Positions 18,586 to 26,291 of a stretch of 64,000 bases of DNA are shown here, piece by piece; position 1 is the stretch's first letter, and every line of letters begins with the position of its first letter. Origin of the DNA: Brevibacillus choshinensis (GTDB taxonomy: Bacteria; Bacillota; Bacilli; Brevibacillales; Brevibacillaceae); assembly GCF_001420695.1 (NCBI RefSeq), contig NZ_LJJB01000013.1:720121-784120 (forward strand), given 5' to 3'. The translations under genes were made by a program, and so were the position numbers. A model generated the notes under the pieces. That model was not told the origin of the DNA. It saw nothing but the letters and a program-made list of their open reading frames with translations, and made no database searches.

Positions 18586-19563
18586 ATGACGGAAACGAAA
18601 AGTAGGCTTTGGTTTACGATCAGCTGTGCGGCATTGTTTATGCTCGTGCTCAATTATCAGCCCATTCATCAATACATAGACGTAATTAAGAAACAAAAGG
18701 CCGTAACTGCGGATGGTCGTGTGGATGAAAGAGAGCGTTTGCGGGGTATGATCGAGGAGTGGAAAGAAGGCAAGGAAGAGATGCCGATCGATGCATTCTT
18801 CGATAAAAGCTGGAAAGCGGCAATTCCTGGCTACAACGGGCGTATAGTGGATGTAGAAGCATCTGTTAACAAAATGATCGCAACAGGTGCCGTTAATCCT
18901 GACTCGATGGTTTACAAAGAAATTCCACCTGCTGTTTCTTTGGAGCAGCTAGGAACTTTGCCGATCTATCGCGGAAATCCGAACAAACCCGCGATTTCTT
19001 TCATGATCAATGTCGCCTGGGGGAATGAGTATCTCGACTCAATGCTGGATACGCTTGATAAGCATGGGGTGAAAACGACCTTCTTTCTGGATGGTTCTTG
19101 GGTAAAACGTTACCCCGAGGAAGCCAAAAAAATCGCGGCACGTGGTCACGAAATTGGTAATCATGCCTATTCACATCCGGACATGAAAACATTGGGCGTA
19201 CAGAGGATTCAACAGGAAATCAGTCGGACGCAGGAAGTCATCGAGAAGACGATCGGAGTAAAGCCTACTTTGTTTGCTCCTCCATCTGGTTCATTTAATC
19301 AGAGGGTAGTTCAGATCGCGCAATCGCCGTTTCAGATGAAAACCATCTTATGGACTGCAGATACAGTCGATTGGCAAAAGCCTTCTTCGAGCTGGGTCGT
19401 TCGCAAAATCAGCCGTTTGATGGGCAATGGTGTGCTCGTGCTGATGCATCCGACAGCTGCTTCTGAGGCGAGCCTCGATCAGCTCCTAATGATTGCCAAG
19501 CAAAAAGGACTGGTTGCCACCACAGTATCTGAAGTCATTTCCAGTAACCGCTTGAACAAGTGA
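18586..19563 (+). CDS. ylxY: YlxY-like polysaccharide deacetylase family protein, catalytic Asp pair missing
   Basis: This is a NodB-fold protein of about 325 residues with an N-terminal signal-anchor (LWFTISCAALFMLVL), so it is probably exported. The fold is shown by HGVKTTFFLDGSWVKRYPEEA and by GHEIGNHAYSHPDM, which keeps the H-x3-H metal ligands. The first motif, normally TFDDGP, reads FMINVAWGN here, so the aspartates needed for catalysis are absent. The ATG at 18586 is the simplest start, but the GGGAGG lies 14 bases upstream. A tiny ORF at 18572-18589 whose TGA overlaps this ATG may couple translation; a TTG at 18556 is an alternative. Location between pnp and mlpA matches B. subtilis ylxY. 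The function is unknown and may be non-enzymatic. Confidence 0.85.
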   Translation: MTETKSRLWFTISCAALFMLVLNYQPIHQYIDVIKKQKAVTADGRVDERERLRGMIEEWKEGKEEMPIDAFFDKSWKAAIPGYNGRIVDVEASVNKMIATGAVNPDSMVYKEIPPAVSLEQLGTLPIYRGNPNKPAISFMINVAWGNEYLDSMLDTLDKHGVKTTFFLDGSWVKRYPEEAKKIAARGHEIGNHAYSHPDMKTLGVQRIQQEISRTQEVIEKTIGVKPTLFAPPSGSFNQRVVQIAQSPFQMKTILWTADTVDWQKPSSSWVVRKISRLMGNGVLVLMHPTAASEASLDQLLMIAKQKGLVATTVSEVISSNRLNK

Positions 19564-19580
19564 GAAAACGTGTACATTTG

Positions 19581-19609
19581 TTGTGGTGACAAGGGAAGTT
19601 TGCTATAGT
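19581..19609 (+). promoter_or_regulatory. SigA-type promoter of mlpA
   Basis: TTGTGG at 19581-19586 and TATAGT at 19604-19609 are 17 bases apart, with TGC directly before the -10. It starts 18 bases after the ylxY stop. Confidence 0.7.
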
Positions 19610-19677
19610 TAGACGTGTTTACAAGATTTCCCCCTAGAAAGTGGATAGAGACAGATGATCAACCGAGGAGGATTTGT

Positions 19678-20931
19678 GTGATACTACGTCATACGTGTGA
19701 TAACGGTCTTAGAATCGTGACGGAAAGGATTCCGTCGGTTCGCTCTGTTGCTCTTGGCATATGGGTTGGGACCGGTTCGAAATATGAGAACGAAGTGAAT
19801 AACGGAATTTCCCATTTTCTGGAGCACATGTTCTTCAAAGGTACGGCCACTCGTTCGGCCAAGGAAATCGCAGAGACTTTTGACGAAATTGGCGGGAATG
19901 TTAACGCCTTTACATCAAAAGAATATACCTGCTACTACGCACGAGTACTTGATCAGCATGCCCCAATCGCCTTGGACGTGCTCTCCGATATGTACTTCAA
20001 CTCTGTATTTGATGCAGAAGAACTCGAAAAAGAAAAGAACGTAGTTATAGAGGAAATCAGCATGTACGAGGATACGCCAGATGACCTCGTACACGATTTG
20101 ATTGCTCGCGCCTCTTATGACAAGCATCCATTAGGCTATACGATTTTGGGGACAGAGGATGTCCTGAGAAGCCTGAAGCGCGACGATTTGCAAAGCTACG
20201 TAGATCAGCGCTATTTGCCTACAAACACGGTCATTACGGTCGCAGGAAACTTCGACGATAGCTTGATCGAAGACATCCAAAGACGCTTTTCTTCCTACCA
20301 GCGCACAGCGAGCTTGCCGATCCTGACGACGCCTGATTTTGCTGCGAACGTCATTTCTCAGCAGAAAAAGACAGAACAAGCTCATTTGTGTATCTCGCTA
20401 CCTGGTTTCAAGGTTGGTCATGAAGAAGTATATTCCTTGATCTTGCTGAACAATGTACTCGGTGGCAGCATGAGCTCCCGCCTCTTCCAGGAAATTCGTG
20501 AAGAGCGAGGATTGGCTTACTCTGTGTACTCGTATCACTCTTCGTATAAAGAGGCAGGTACGTTCACCGTATACACCGGTACAGCTCAAGAGCATGTCGG
20601 TCAAGTGTTCGACATCGTATCTCACGTGCTTCGCGATGTAGCCGATCACGGTATAACGGACAAAGAGCTCAATAAAGGCAAGGAGCAGCTGAAGGGCAGT
20701 CTCATGCTCAGCCTGGAGAGCACGAATAGCCGTATGAGCCGCCTGGGTAAGAATGAATTGCTGCTGGAACGCCATCTCAGCCTTGATGAGATTTTGGCGA
20801 AGATCGACCGGGTGACTCATGAAACGGTCTTGTCGGTAGCGCAGCAGCTCTTCCGTTCCAAACTGGCGCTAGCGATGGTCAGCCCATTGGACGGCTTCCC
20901 AGAAAATGTGAAAAACGAAATCCTCTTATAG
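19678..20931 (+). CDS. mlpA: M16 family zinc metallopeptidase MlpA
   Basis: This is an inverzincin (M16) peptidase related to mitochondrial processing peptidase beta subunits. The start is GTG 19678, behind CGAGGAGG with 6 bases spacing, giving 417 residues. The zinc-binding HxxEH motif is intact in GISHFLEHMFFKGT (about residues 46-59). The downstream ligand glutamate is in the EKEKNVVIEEISMYEDTPDD segment. The inactive second half (SRLFQEIREERGLAYSVYSY) is also present. It lies in the conserved ylxY-mlpA-ymxH order. The substrate is unknown. In B. subtilis, MlpA has been linked to regulation of extracellular protease production. Confidence 0.93.
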   Translation: MILRHTCDNGLRIVTERIPSVRSVALGIWVGTGSKYENEVNNGISHFLEHMFFKGTATRSAKEIAETFDEIGGNVNAFTSKEYTCYYARVLDQHAPIALDVLSDMYFNSVFDAEELEKEKNVVIEEISMYEDTPDDLVHDLIARASYDKHPLGYTILGTEDVLRSLKRDDLQSYVDQRYLPTNTVITVAGNFDDSLIEDIQRRFSSYQRTASLPILTTPDFAANVISQQKKTEQAHLCISLPGFKVGHEEVYSLILLNNVLGGSMSSRLFQEIREERGLAYSVYSYHSSYKEAGTFTVYTGTAQEHVGQVFDIVSHVLRDVADHGITDKELNKGKEQLKGSLMLSLESTNSRMSRLGKNELLLERHLSLDEILAKIDRVTHETVLSVAQQLFRSKLALAMVSPLDGFPENVKNEILL

Positions 20932-20948
20932 AAATGACGCTTTCAGGA

Positions 20949-20975
20949 AAAATCCGGCATAGGCCGGGTTTTTTT
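20949..20975 (+). terminator. intrinsic terminator after mlpA
   Basis: AAATCCGGC-ATA-GGCCGGGTTT hairpin followed by a run of T. Confidence 0.85.
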
Positions 20976-21012
20976 GCGTATATCAACAAGTAATCAGGAC
21001 AAAGGGGGAACC

Positions 21013-21276
21013 ATGATGCGTTTGAGTGAGCTGGGTGGGAAGGAAATCATTGGGCTGGATACAGGTGAGAAAATGGGTGTGATCAGCGATTCAGACCTCG
21101 TCATCAATCCGGATGGTGGACAGATTCAATCGATCATCTTGCCAGGTGGCAGTTTCTTTGGATTCGGCAAGAAACGAGAGGATATGGTCATCCCGTGGAG
21201 CTCGATCGTGAAAATTGGGCCTGACATGGTCATCATTCAGCTCAATCAGCAGGAGATACAAGCCTCTCAAAAGTAG
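21013..21276 (+). CDS. ymxH: YlmC/YmxH family PRC-barrel protein
   Basis: This is an 87-residue PRC-barrel-like protein. The sequence MMRLSELGGKEIIGLDTGEKMG and the later KREDMVIPWSSIVKIGPDMVII are typical of the YlmC/YmxH sporulation-associated family. The ATG at 21013 (or the adjacent one at 21016) follows AAAGGGGG. A frame extension to 20974 would start inside the mlpA terminator. Position directly before dpaA matches B. subtilis ymxH. The function is not known; the family is named after its distribution in spore formers. Confidence 0.88.
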   Translation: MMRLSELGGKEIIGLDTGEKMGVISDSDLVINPDGGQIQSIILPGGSFFGFGKKREDMVIPWSSIVKIGPDMVIIQLNQQEIQASQK

Positions 21277-21363
21277 GCCTCACTGTCACCTAACCCGAGT
21301 GTGGAGAATAGGATGGGGGTAGACCGCAACGTTTTTCGTCAACTTTTTCACATGGAAAAACCT

Positions 21364-21393
21364 TTGCGTTTCGATCAATTAATGCAGTAAAAT
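21364..21393 (+). promoter_or_regulatory. possible SigA-like promoter upstream of dpaA
   Basis: TTGCGT at 21364-21369 and TAAAAT at 21388-21393 are 18 bases apart. I did not find the sigma-K -10 pattern CATANNNTA that would be expected for dipicolinate synthase. The call is tentative. Confidence 0.4.
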
Positions 21394-21414
21394 GTGTGGA
21401 AAGGGGAACGCAGC

Positions 21415-22314
21415 ATGCTAACGGGCATACATGTTGCCTTCATCGGCGGAGACGCTCGCCAGTTGGAAGTAATCAAGCGTTGCATTCAACTGGATGCTAG
21501 CGTCACGTTAGTAGGCTTCGACAACCTGGAAAGCAATTTCACAGGGGCAACGAAGAAACCATTAACATGCGATGTGTTGAAAGACGTGGACGCCCTCATC
21601 CTTCCGATCGTTGGAACCGATGATCAAGGCTTCGTGGAAAGTATCTTTTGCTCCAAACAATTGCAGCTGCAAGATGAGCACGTAGCTAGCTTACCTAAGC
21701 ACTGCGTGGTATACACGGGAATGGCAAAACCTTATTTGAAAAGATTGTTGAGTCCCAAGCAGATTCCACTGGTGGAGCTGCTGGAGCGTGACGAAGTAGC
21801 TATCTATAACTCCATCCCAACGATGGAGGGAGCTTTGATGATGGCGATTCAAAATACCGACATCACAATCCACGGATCACAGTCCATTGTATTAGGTTTA
21901 GGCAGAACCGGATTGTCCATGGCTCGAGGGCTGCATGCATTAGGAGCACGCGTCAGAGTGGGGGCTCGGCGTCAAGAACACTTGGCACGCATTTATGAGA
22001 TGGGAATGACTCCCTTCCATATAAGCGAACTTAAGCAACAGGTGACGAATGCTGATTTCATTTTTAATACTATCCCGCAATTATTACTCACTGCTGAAGT
22101 AATCGCCCAGATGTCCCAGTCGGCGTTCATTCTCGACCTGGCTTCCAAGCCGGGTGGCACGGATTTTCGCTACGCCGAAAGACGAGGCATCAAAGCGCTT
22201 CTTGCTCCTGGATTACCTGGAATCGTTGCACCAAAAACCGCAGGACAAATTCTAGCTCAAACTTTGTCTCGTCTCATTGCGGAGCAATCGAAAACCAGGG
22301 GGGAGCCATCATGA
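21415..22314 (+). CDS. dpaA: dipicolinate synthase subunit A
   Basis: DpaA (SpoVFA) works with DpaB to oxidise a lysine-pathway intermediate (dihydrodipicolinate or its precursor) to dipicolinic acid. This is made in the mother cell and stored in the spore core. The ATG behind AAGGGGAACG gives 299 residues. The C-terminal half has a Rossmann NAD(P)-binding motif, VLGLGRTGLSMARGLHALGA. The first domain begins HVAFIGGDARQLEVIKR. It overlaps dpaB by four bases (ATGA) and lies directly upstream of asd-dapG-dapA, which make the precursor. The same order is found in B. subtilis. Confidence 0.95.
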   Translation: MLTGIHVAFIGGDARQLEVIKRCIQLDASVTLVGFDNLESNFTGATKKPLTCDVLKDVDALILPIVGTDDQGFVESIFCSKQLQLQDEHVASLPKHCVVYTGMAKPYLKRLLSPKQIPLVELLERDEVAIYNSIPTMEGALMMAIQNTDITIHGSQSIVLGLGRTGLSMARGLHALGARVRVGARRQEHLARIYEMGMTPFHISELKQQVTNADFIFNTIPQLLLTAEVIAQMSQSAFILDLASKPGGTDFRYAERRGIKALLAPGLPGIVAPKTAGQILAQTLSRLIAEQSKTRGEPS

Positions 22315-22907
22315 GTAAACTGCAAGGGAAAACGATCGGTTTTGGTTTGTCAGGTTCACATTGTACATTTGAGGAGACTATGCCACAAATCAAAAGGTTT
22401 GTGGATGCGGGAGCACGTGTGATCCCGATCGTATCGAATACAATCATGACAACGGATACGCGTTTCGGGACGTCTCTCGGCTGGCAACAGCAGATCAAGG
22501 AGCTTACAGGAGAAGAGTTGATTTCAACGATTCCCCAGGCTGAGCCGCTAGGTCCATCCAAACTATTGGACGTGATGCTCATTGCTCCCTGCACAGGTAG
22601 TACGACAAGCCGTTTGGCAAATGCCATTACGGACAGTGCCGTGCTGATGGCTGCAAAGGCAACCATGCGCAATCTGCGTCCACTGGTGATCGCGATATCC
22701 ACAAACGATGGTCTGGGATTAAATGCTGCCAATATTGCCAAGCTGTTGGCTGCGAAAAACATCTATTTCGTCCCGTTCGGACAGGATGCTCCGGATAAAA
22801 AGCCTAATTCGCTTGTTGCACGCATGGACTTACTATTGGAGACATGCGAAGCTTCCTTGGAAGGTCGACAATTGCAACCCTTGCTCATCGAAAGATTCAA
22901 CGATTAA
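22311..22907 (+). CDS. dpaB: dipicolinate synthase subunit B
   Basis: DpaB (SpoVFB) is the flavoprotein-like partner of DpaA. The 198 residues show the LQGKTIGFGLSGSHCTFEET start typical of HFCD-family flavin-binding proteins, and the APCTGSTTSRLANAITDSAVLMAAKA segment. The ATG overlaps the dpaA stop. About 60 bases follow before asd, including the AGGAGGAGAG ribosome site of asd and no terminator, so read-through into the lysine genes is possible. Confidence 0.95.
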   Translation: MSKLQGKTIGFGLSGSHCTFEETMPQIKRFVDAGARVIPIVSNTIMTTDTRFGTSLGWQQQIKELTGEELISTIPQAEPLGPSKLLDVMLIAPCTGSTTSRLANAITDSAVLMAAKATMRNLRPLVIAISTNDGLGLNAANIAKLLAAKNIYFVPFGQDAPDKKPNSLVARMDLLLETCEASLEGRQLQPLLIERFND

Positions 22908-22970
22908 TTACACTACAGAAAAACAAAAATCAACCAACTTGTTTTTTCGCGATTAGGAGGAGAGTAAGAG

Positions 22971-24011
22971 ATGGCTAACCAACTGACTTACAACGTCGCT
23001 GTGGTAGGCGCAACTGGCGCAGTCGGACAACAAATGATTCGACTTTTGGAAGAGCGCAATTTTCCCATCAAAGAGCTCAAGCTACTAGCTTCCGGACGTT
23101 CTGCAGGCAAGAAAGTAACGTTTAAAGGACAGGAAATTGTTCTGGAAGAAGCTACGCCAGAGAGCTTTGCAGGTATTGACTTCGCTTTGTTTAGTGCAGG
23201 TGGAGGGATTAGTAAAGAATTGGCTCCCCATGCTGTGCGGCACGGTGCTGTCGTGATTGACAACACAAGTGCATTCCGGATGGACCCGGAAGTTCCTTTG
23301 GTCGTTCCGGAAGTAAACATGGAAGCTGCGCTCGCAAATAACGGAATCATTGCGAATCCGAATTGCTCCACGATTCAGATGGTAGCCGCTCTGAAACCCT
23401 TGTATGATCGTTTTGGCATAGACCGCATTATCGTATCGACATATCAAGCTGTTTCAGGGGCAGGACAATCCGCAATCAACGAGCTTCAAACGCAAAGCCG
23501 TGATATTCTGGATGGCAAGGAGCCGGAGTGCAACGTGCTTCCGGTTGGTAAGCTGCCGGTTCATCATCAAATTGCGTACAATGCGATTCCGCAAATTGAT
23601 GTATTCACGGATAACGGCTTTACTTATGAAGAAATGAAGATGGTGAACGAGACCAAGAAAATCTTCGGTGATGACACAGTATTGGTATCTGCTACATGCG
23701 TTCGCATTCCGGTCGTTTACGGGCATAGCGAATCCGTATACGTAGAACTGAAGCAGGACTTTGATCTGGAAGAAGTGAAGTCACTGCTGGAAAGCGCTCC
23801 AGGAGTCGTTCTGGTAGACGTACCGGAAGAGCAACGCTATCCGCTTGCTACCGATGCTACAGGCAAACTGGATGTATTTGTTGGCCGTGTGCGTCGTGAT
23901 CTCCATCATCCTCGCGGGCTGCATATGTGGATCGTTTCTGACAACCTTCTCAAAGGTGCGGCATGGAATACGGTGCAAATCGCTGAAGAACTCATCAAAG
24001 CAAGAGCATAG
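22971..24011 (+). CDS. asd: aspartate-semialdehyde dehydrogenase
   Basis: Asd reduces aspartyl phosphate to aspartate semialdehyde, the branch point to lysine/diaminopimelate, threonine and methionine. The 346-residue protein has the NADP-binding start VAVVGATGAVGQQMIRLLEERNF, the catalytic cysteine in NPNCSTIQMV (near residue 130), and the substrate-binding VSGAGQSAINEL and RIPVVYGHSE segments. The ATG follows TAGGAGGAGAG. It leads the asd-dapG-dapA cluster and feeds diaminopimelate to the cell wall and to the adjacent dipicolinate synthase. Confidence 0.97.
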   Translation: MANQLTYNVAVVGATGAVGQQMIRLLEERNFPIKELKLLASGRSAGKKVTFKGQEIVLEEATPESFAGIDFALFSAGGGISKELAPHAVRHGAVVIDNTSAFRMDPEVPLVVPEVNMEAALANNGIIANPNCSTIQMVAALKPLYDRFGIDRIIVSTYQAVSGAGQSAINELQTQSRDILDGKEPECNVLPVGKLPVHHQIAYNAIPQIDVFTDNGFTYEEMKMVNETKKIFGDDTVLVSATCVRIPVVYGHSESVYVELKQDFDLEEVKSLLESAPGVVLVDVPEEQRYPLATDATGKLDVFVGRVRRDLHHPRGLHMWIVSDNLLKGAAWNTVQIAEELIKARA

Positions 24012-24022
24012 GGGAGAGGTTT

Positions 24023-25249
24023 GTGAAGATTCTCGTCCAAAAGTTCGGTGGTTCTTCCTTGACGACGGAAGATTGCCGGATTAGGGCAATCTACCATATG
24101 GAAAAAGCGATCGACGAAGGCTACGCCCTCGTCGTTGTCGTATCGGCGATGGGACGCAAAGGTGATCCCTATGCAACCGATACACTTTTGCAGTTGGTTC
24201 GCAATAATGGGAACCAACTGCCAAGTCGGGAAATGGATATGCTGATGCATACGGGGGAAATCATTTCGGCTACGATCATGTGCAGCATGTTAAATGCGCG
24301 CGGGATCAAAGCGACGATTCTCACAGGTGGTCAAGCGAATATCGTAACCAGTGACGATTTTACCAACGCCCAGATTTTAACGATCGACCCTGCTCGCATC
24401 CATAAAGAACTGGAGGCGGGCAATGTCGTGATCGTTCCAGGTTTTCAGGGGCGGACAGCAGAATGGGAAATCACGACGCTGGGACGCGGTGGAAGCGATA
24501 CGACTGCCACAGCATTGGGAGTCGCTCTGCAAGCGGAAATGGTGGACATTTTCACGGACGTGGAAGGGATCATGACAGCGGACCCACGGATCGTCGAAGA
24601 AGCACAGCCTCTGGCCATGGTGACCTATACCGAGATTTGCAATATGGCTCATTTAGGAGCCAAAGTGATTCATCCACGGGCCGTGGAGATCGCCATGCAG
24701 GCAAACGTGCCAATTCGCGTGCGCTCCACGTTTTCGGACGACCCTGGGACATTGGTTACGACCATGCTGGAAATCGGCAAGATGGGTTATACTGTTCTCG
24801 ATCGGGTCGTCATGGGAATTGCCCATGTTCCGAACATTACGCAGGTGAAGGTCGCAAATAAAGAAGGGCATTACGATACTCAATTACAAGTGTTCAAAAC
24901 AATGGCTACGAACAGCATCAGCGTAGACTTTATCAATGTCAATCCACTAGGGGTTGCATACACCGTCCACGATGAGATGGGAGAAAAAGCGGCCCGCCTG
25001 TTGACGGAAATGGGCTATGAACCCCAGCTGTTACCGCATTGTGCGAAAGTATCTGTAATTGGGGCAGGAATGACCGGAGTACCTGGAGTAATGGCACAAA
25101 TTGTAGAAGCTCTGACGCAAGAAGACATCCAAATCCTGCAATCAGCAGACTCCCATACGACTATATGGGTGCTCGTGCACGAAATGGATATGGTCAGAGC
25201 AGTTCGAGCACTCCACCAACAATTCAATCTGCATGCACATCATATGTAA
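24023..25249 (+). CDS. dapG: aspartate kinase I (diaminopimelate-sensitive type)
   Basis: Aspartokinase phosphorylates aspartate, the first step of the aspartate-family pathway. The 408-residue protein begins at GTG behind GGGGAGAGG. It has VQKFGGSSLTTEDC at the N-terminus, the catalytic segment FQGRTAEWEITTLGRGGSDT, and two C-terminal ACT domains (GIAHVPNITQVKVANKEG; KVSVIGAGMTGVPGVMAQIV) that bind the feedback regulator. Its place between asd and dapA matches B. subtilis DapG, the diaminopimelate-inhibited isozyme. The regulation is inferred from that orthology. Confidence 0.95.
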   Translation: MKILVQKFGGSSLTTEDCRIRAIYHMEKAIDEGYALVVVVSAMGRKGDPYATDTLLQLVRNNGNQLPSREMDMLMHTGEIISATIMCSMLNARGIKATILTGGQANIVTSDDFTNAQILTIDPARIHKELEAGNVVIVPGFQGRTAEWEITTLGRGGSDTTATALGVALQAEMVDIFTDVEGIMTADPRIVEEAQPLAMVTYTEICNMAHLGAKVIHPRAVEIAMQANVPIRVRSTFSDDPGTLVTTMLEIGKMGYTVLDRVVMGIAHVPNITQVKVANKEGHYDTQLQVFKTMATNSISVDFINVNPLGVAYTVHDEMGEKAARLLTEMGYEPQLLPHCAKVSVIGAGMTGVPGVMAQIVEALTQEDIQILQSADSHTTIWVLVHEMDMVRAVRALHQQFNLHAHHM

Positions 25250-25280
25250 AACTAACAAGAACAGAGGAGTTGGAGAGGCA

Positions 25281-26147
25281 GTGGCACGTTTTGGCCGATT
25301 GGTTACCGCAATGGTGACTCCGTTCAATGAAAGACTGGAGATTGATTACGGGAAAACAGAGCACCTCATCGACCATTTGCTGGCGACGGGGAGCGAAGGG
25401 ATCGTAATTAGCGGAACGACAGGCGAGTCACCCACTCTGTCTCGCGCAGAAAAATTGGATTTGTTCAAGCACGTAGTTGCTTATGCAAAAGGCAAGTGCC
25501 ATATCATCGCAGGTACGGGCAGCAACGATACGGCATCCAGCATCGAATTTACACAGGCTGTTCAATCGATCGGCGTAGATGCTGTCATGGTGGTTGCACC
25601 TTACTATAGCCGACCTTCACAAGAAGGACTCTATGGTCACTTCAAGTCCTTGGCGGAAGCATCTGAGCTCCCCGTTATGCTGTACAATGTACCAGGGAGA
25701 TCCGCAGTGAACATGACGGCAGAGACCACATTGCGTCTCGCACAATTGCCGAATGTTGTGTGCATCAAAGAAGCTTCCGGCAACCTCTCTCAAATGGCAA
25801 AAATCATCGAACACGCGCCAGAAGGATTTGAGCTGTATAGCGGTGATGACAGTTTGACCTTGCCTACGCTCGCGATTGGTGGCGTAGGGATCGTCAGTGT
25901 TGCCAGCCATATCATCGGTAGTCAAATGACGGAGATGATACACGCGTTTTTACATGGTGACCACACCACTGCAGCTAGCGTGCATCGCAAGTTGATGCCA
26001 GTGTTTGATGGGTTGTTTGCATATCCGAGTCCAGGACCGACTAAAGTGGCTTTGGAGAAGCTGGGTGTAAAGGTTGGCGGGGTACGCTTGCCGCTAGTTG
26101 AGCTGAATGAACAGGAAAAGGCATTTGTCCATTCCTTGCTTGTTTAA
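25281..26147 (+). CDS. dapA: 4-hydroxy-tetrahydrodipicolinate synthase
   Basis: DapA condenses pyruvate with aspartate semialdehyde. I place the start at GTG 25281, because it gives 288 residues beginning MARFGRLVTAMVTPF, as in the family. A longer frame from 25233 would overlap dapG. AGAGGAG lies about 11 bases upstream, and a second GAGAGG lies too close. Visible motifs are the GTTGESPTLS pyruvate-binding loop, YNVPGRSA, and the Schiff-base lysine in VVCIKEASGN. A strong terminator follows, closing the dpaA-to-dapA block. Confidence 0.95.
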   Translation: MARFGRLVTAMVTPFNERLEIDYGKTEHLIDHLLATGSEGIVISGTTGESPTLSRAEKLDLFKHVVAYAKGKCHIIAGTGSNDTASSIEFTQAVQSIGVDAVMVVAPYYSRPSQEGLYGHFKSLAEASELPVMLYNVPGRSAVNMTAETTLRLAQLPNVVCIKEASGNLSQMAKIIEHAPEGFELYSGDDSLTLPTLAIGGVGIVSVASHIIGSQMTEMIHAFLHGDHTTAASVHRKLMPVFDGLFAYPSPGPTKVALEKLGVKVGGVRLPLVELNEQEKAFVHSLLV

Positions 26148-26157
26148 CCATATCGAA

Positions 26158-26193
26158 GAAAAAGAGCCGTTCCCCCGGGAATGGCTCTTTTTC
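26158..26193 (+). terminator. intrinsic terminator after dapA
   Basis: AAAAAGAGCCGTTCCC pairs with GGGAATGGCTCTTTTT (one G-T pair) around a four-base loop. Confidence 0.92.
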
Positions 26194-26194
26194 C

Positions 26195-26224
26195 TTGTGT
26201 TCATGTTTTCACTTCGGGTATAAT
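26195..26224 (+). promoter_or_regulatory. SigA promoter of rnjB
   Basis: TTGTGT at 26195-26200 and TATAAT at 26219-26224 are 18 bases apart, directly after the dapA terminator. Confidence 0.7.
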
Positions 26225-26291
26225 GATAACAAGTGATTTGGGGCGGTTTAATTGAGTGGACATGACAACTAAATATAGGAGGTTACACGTT

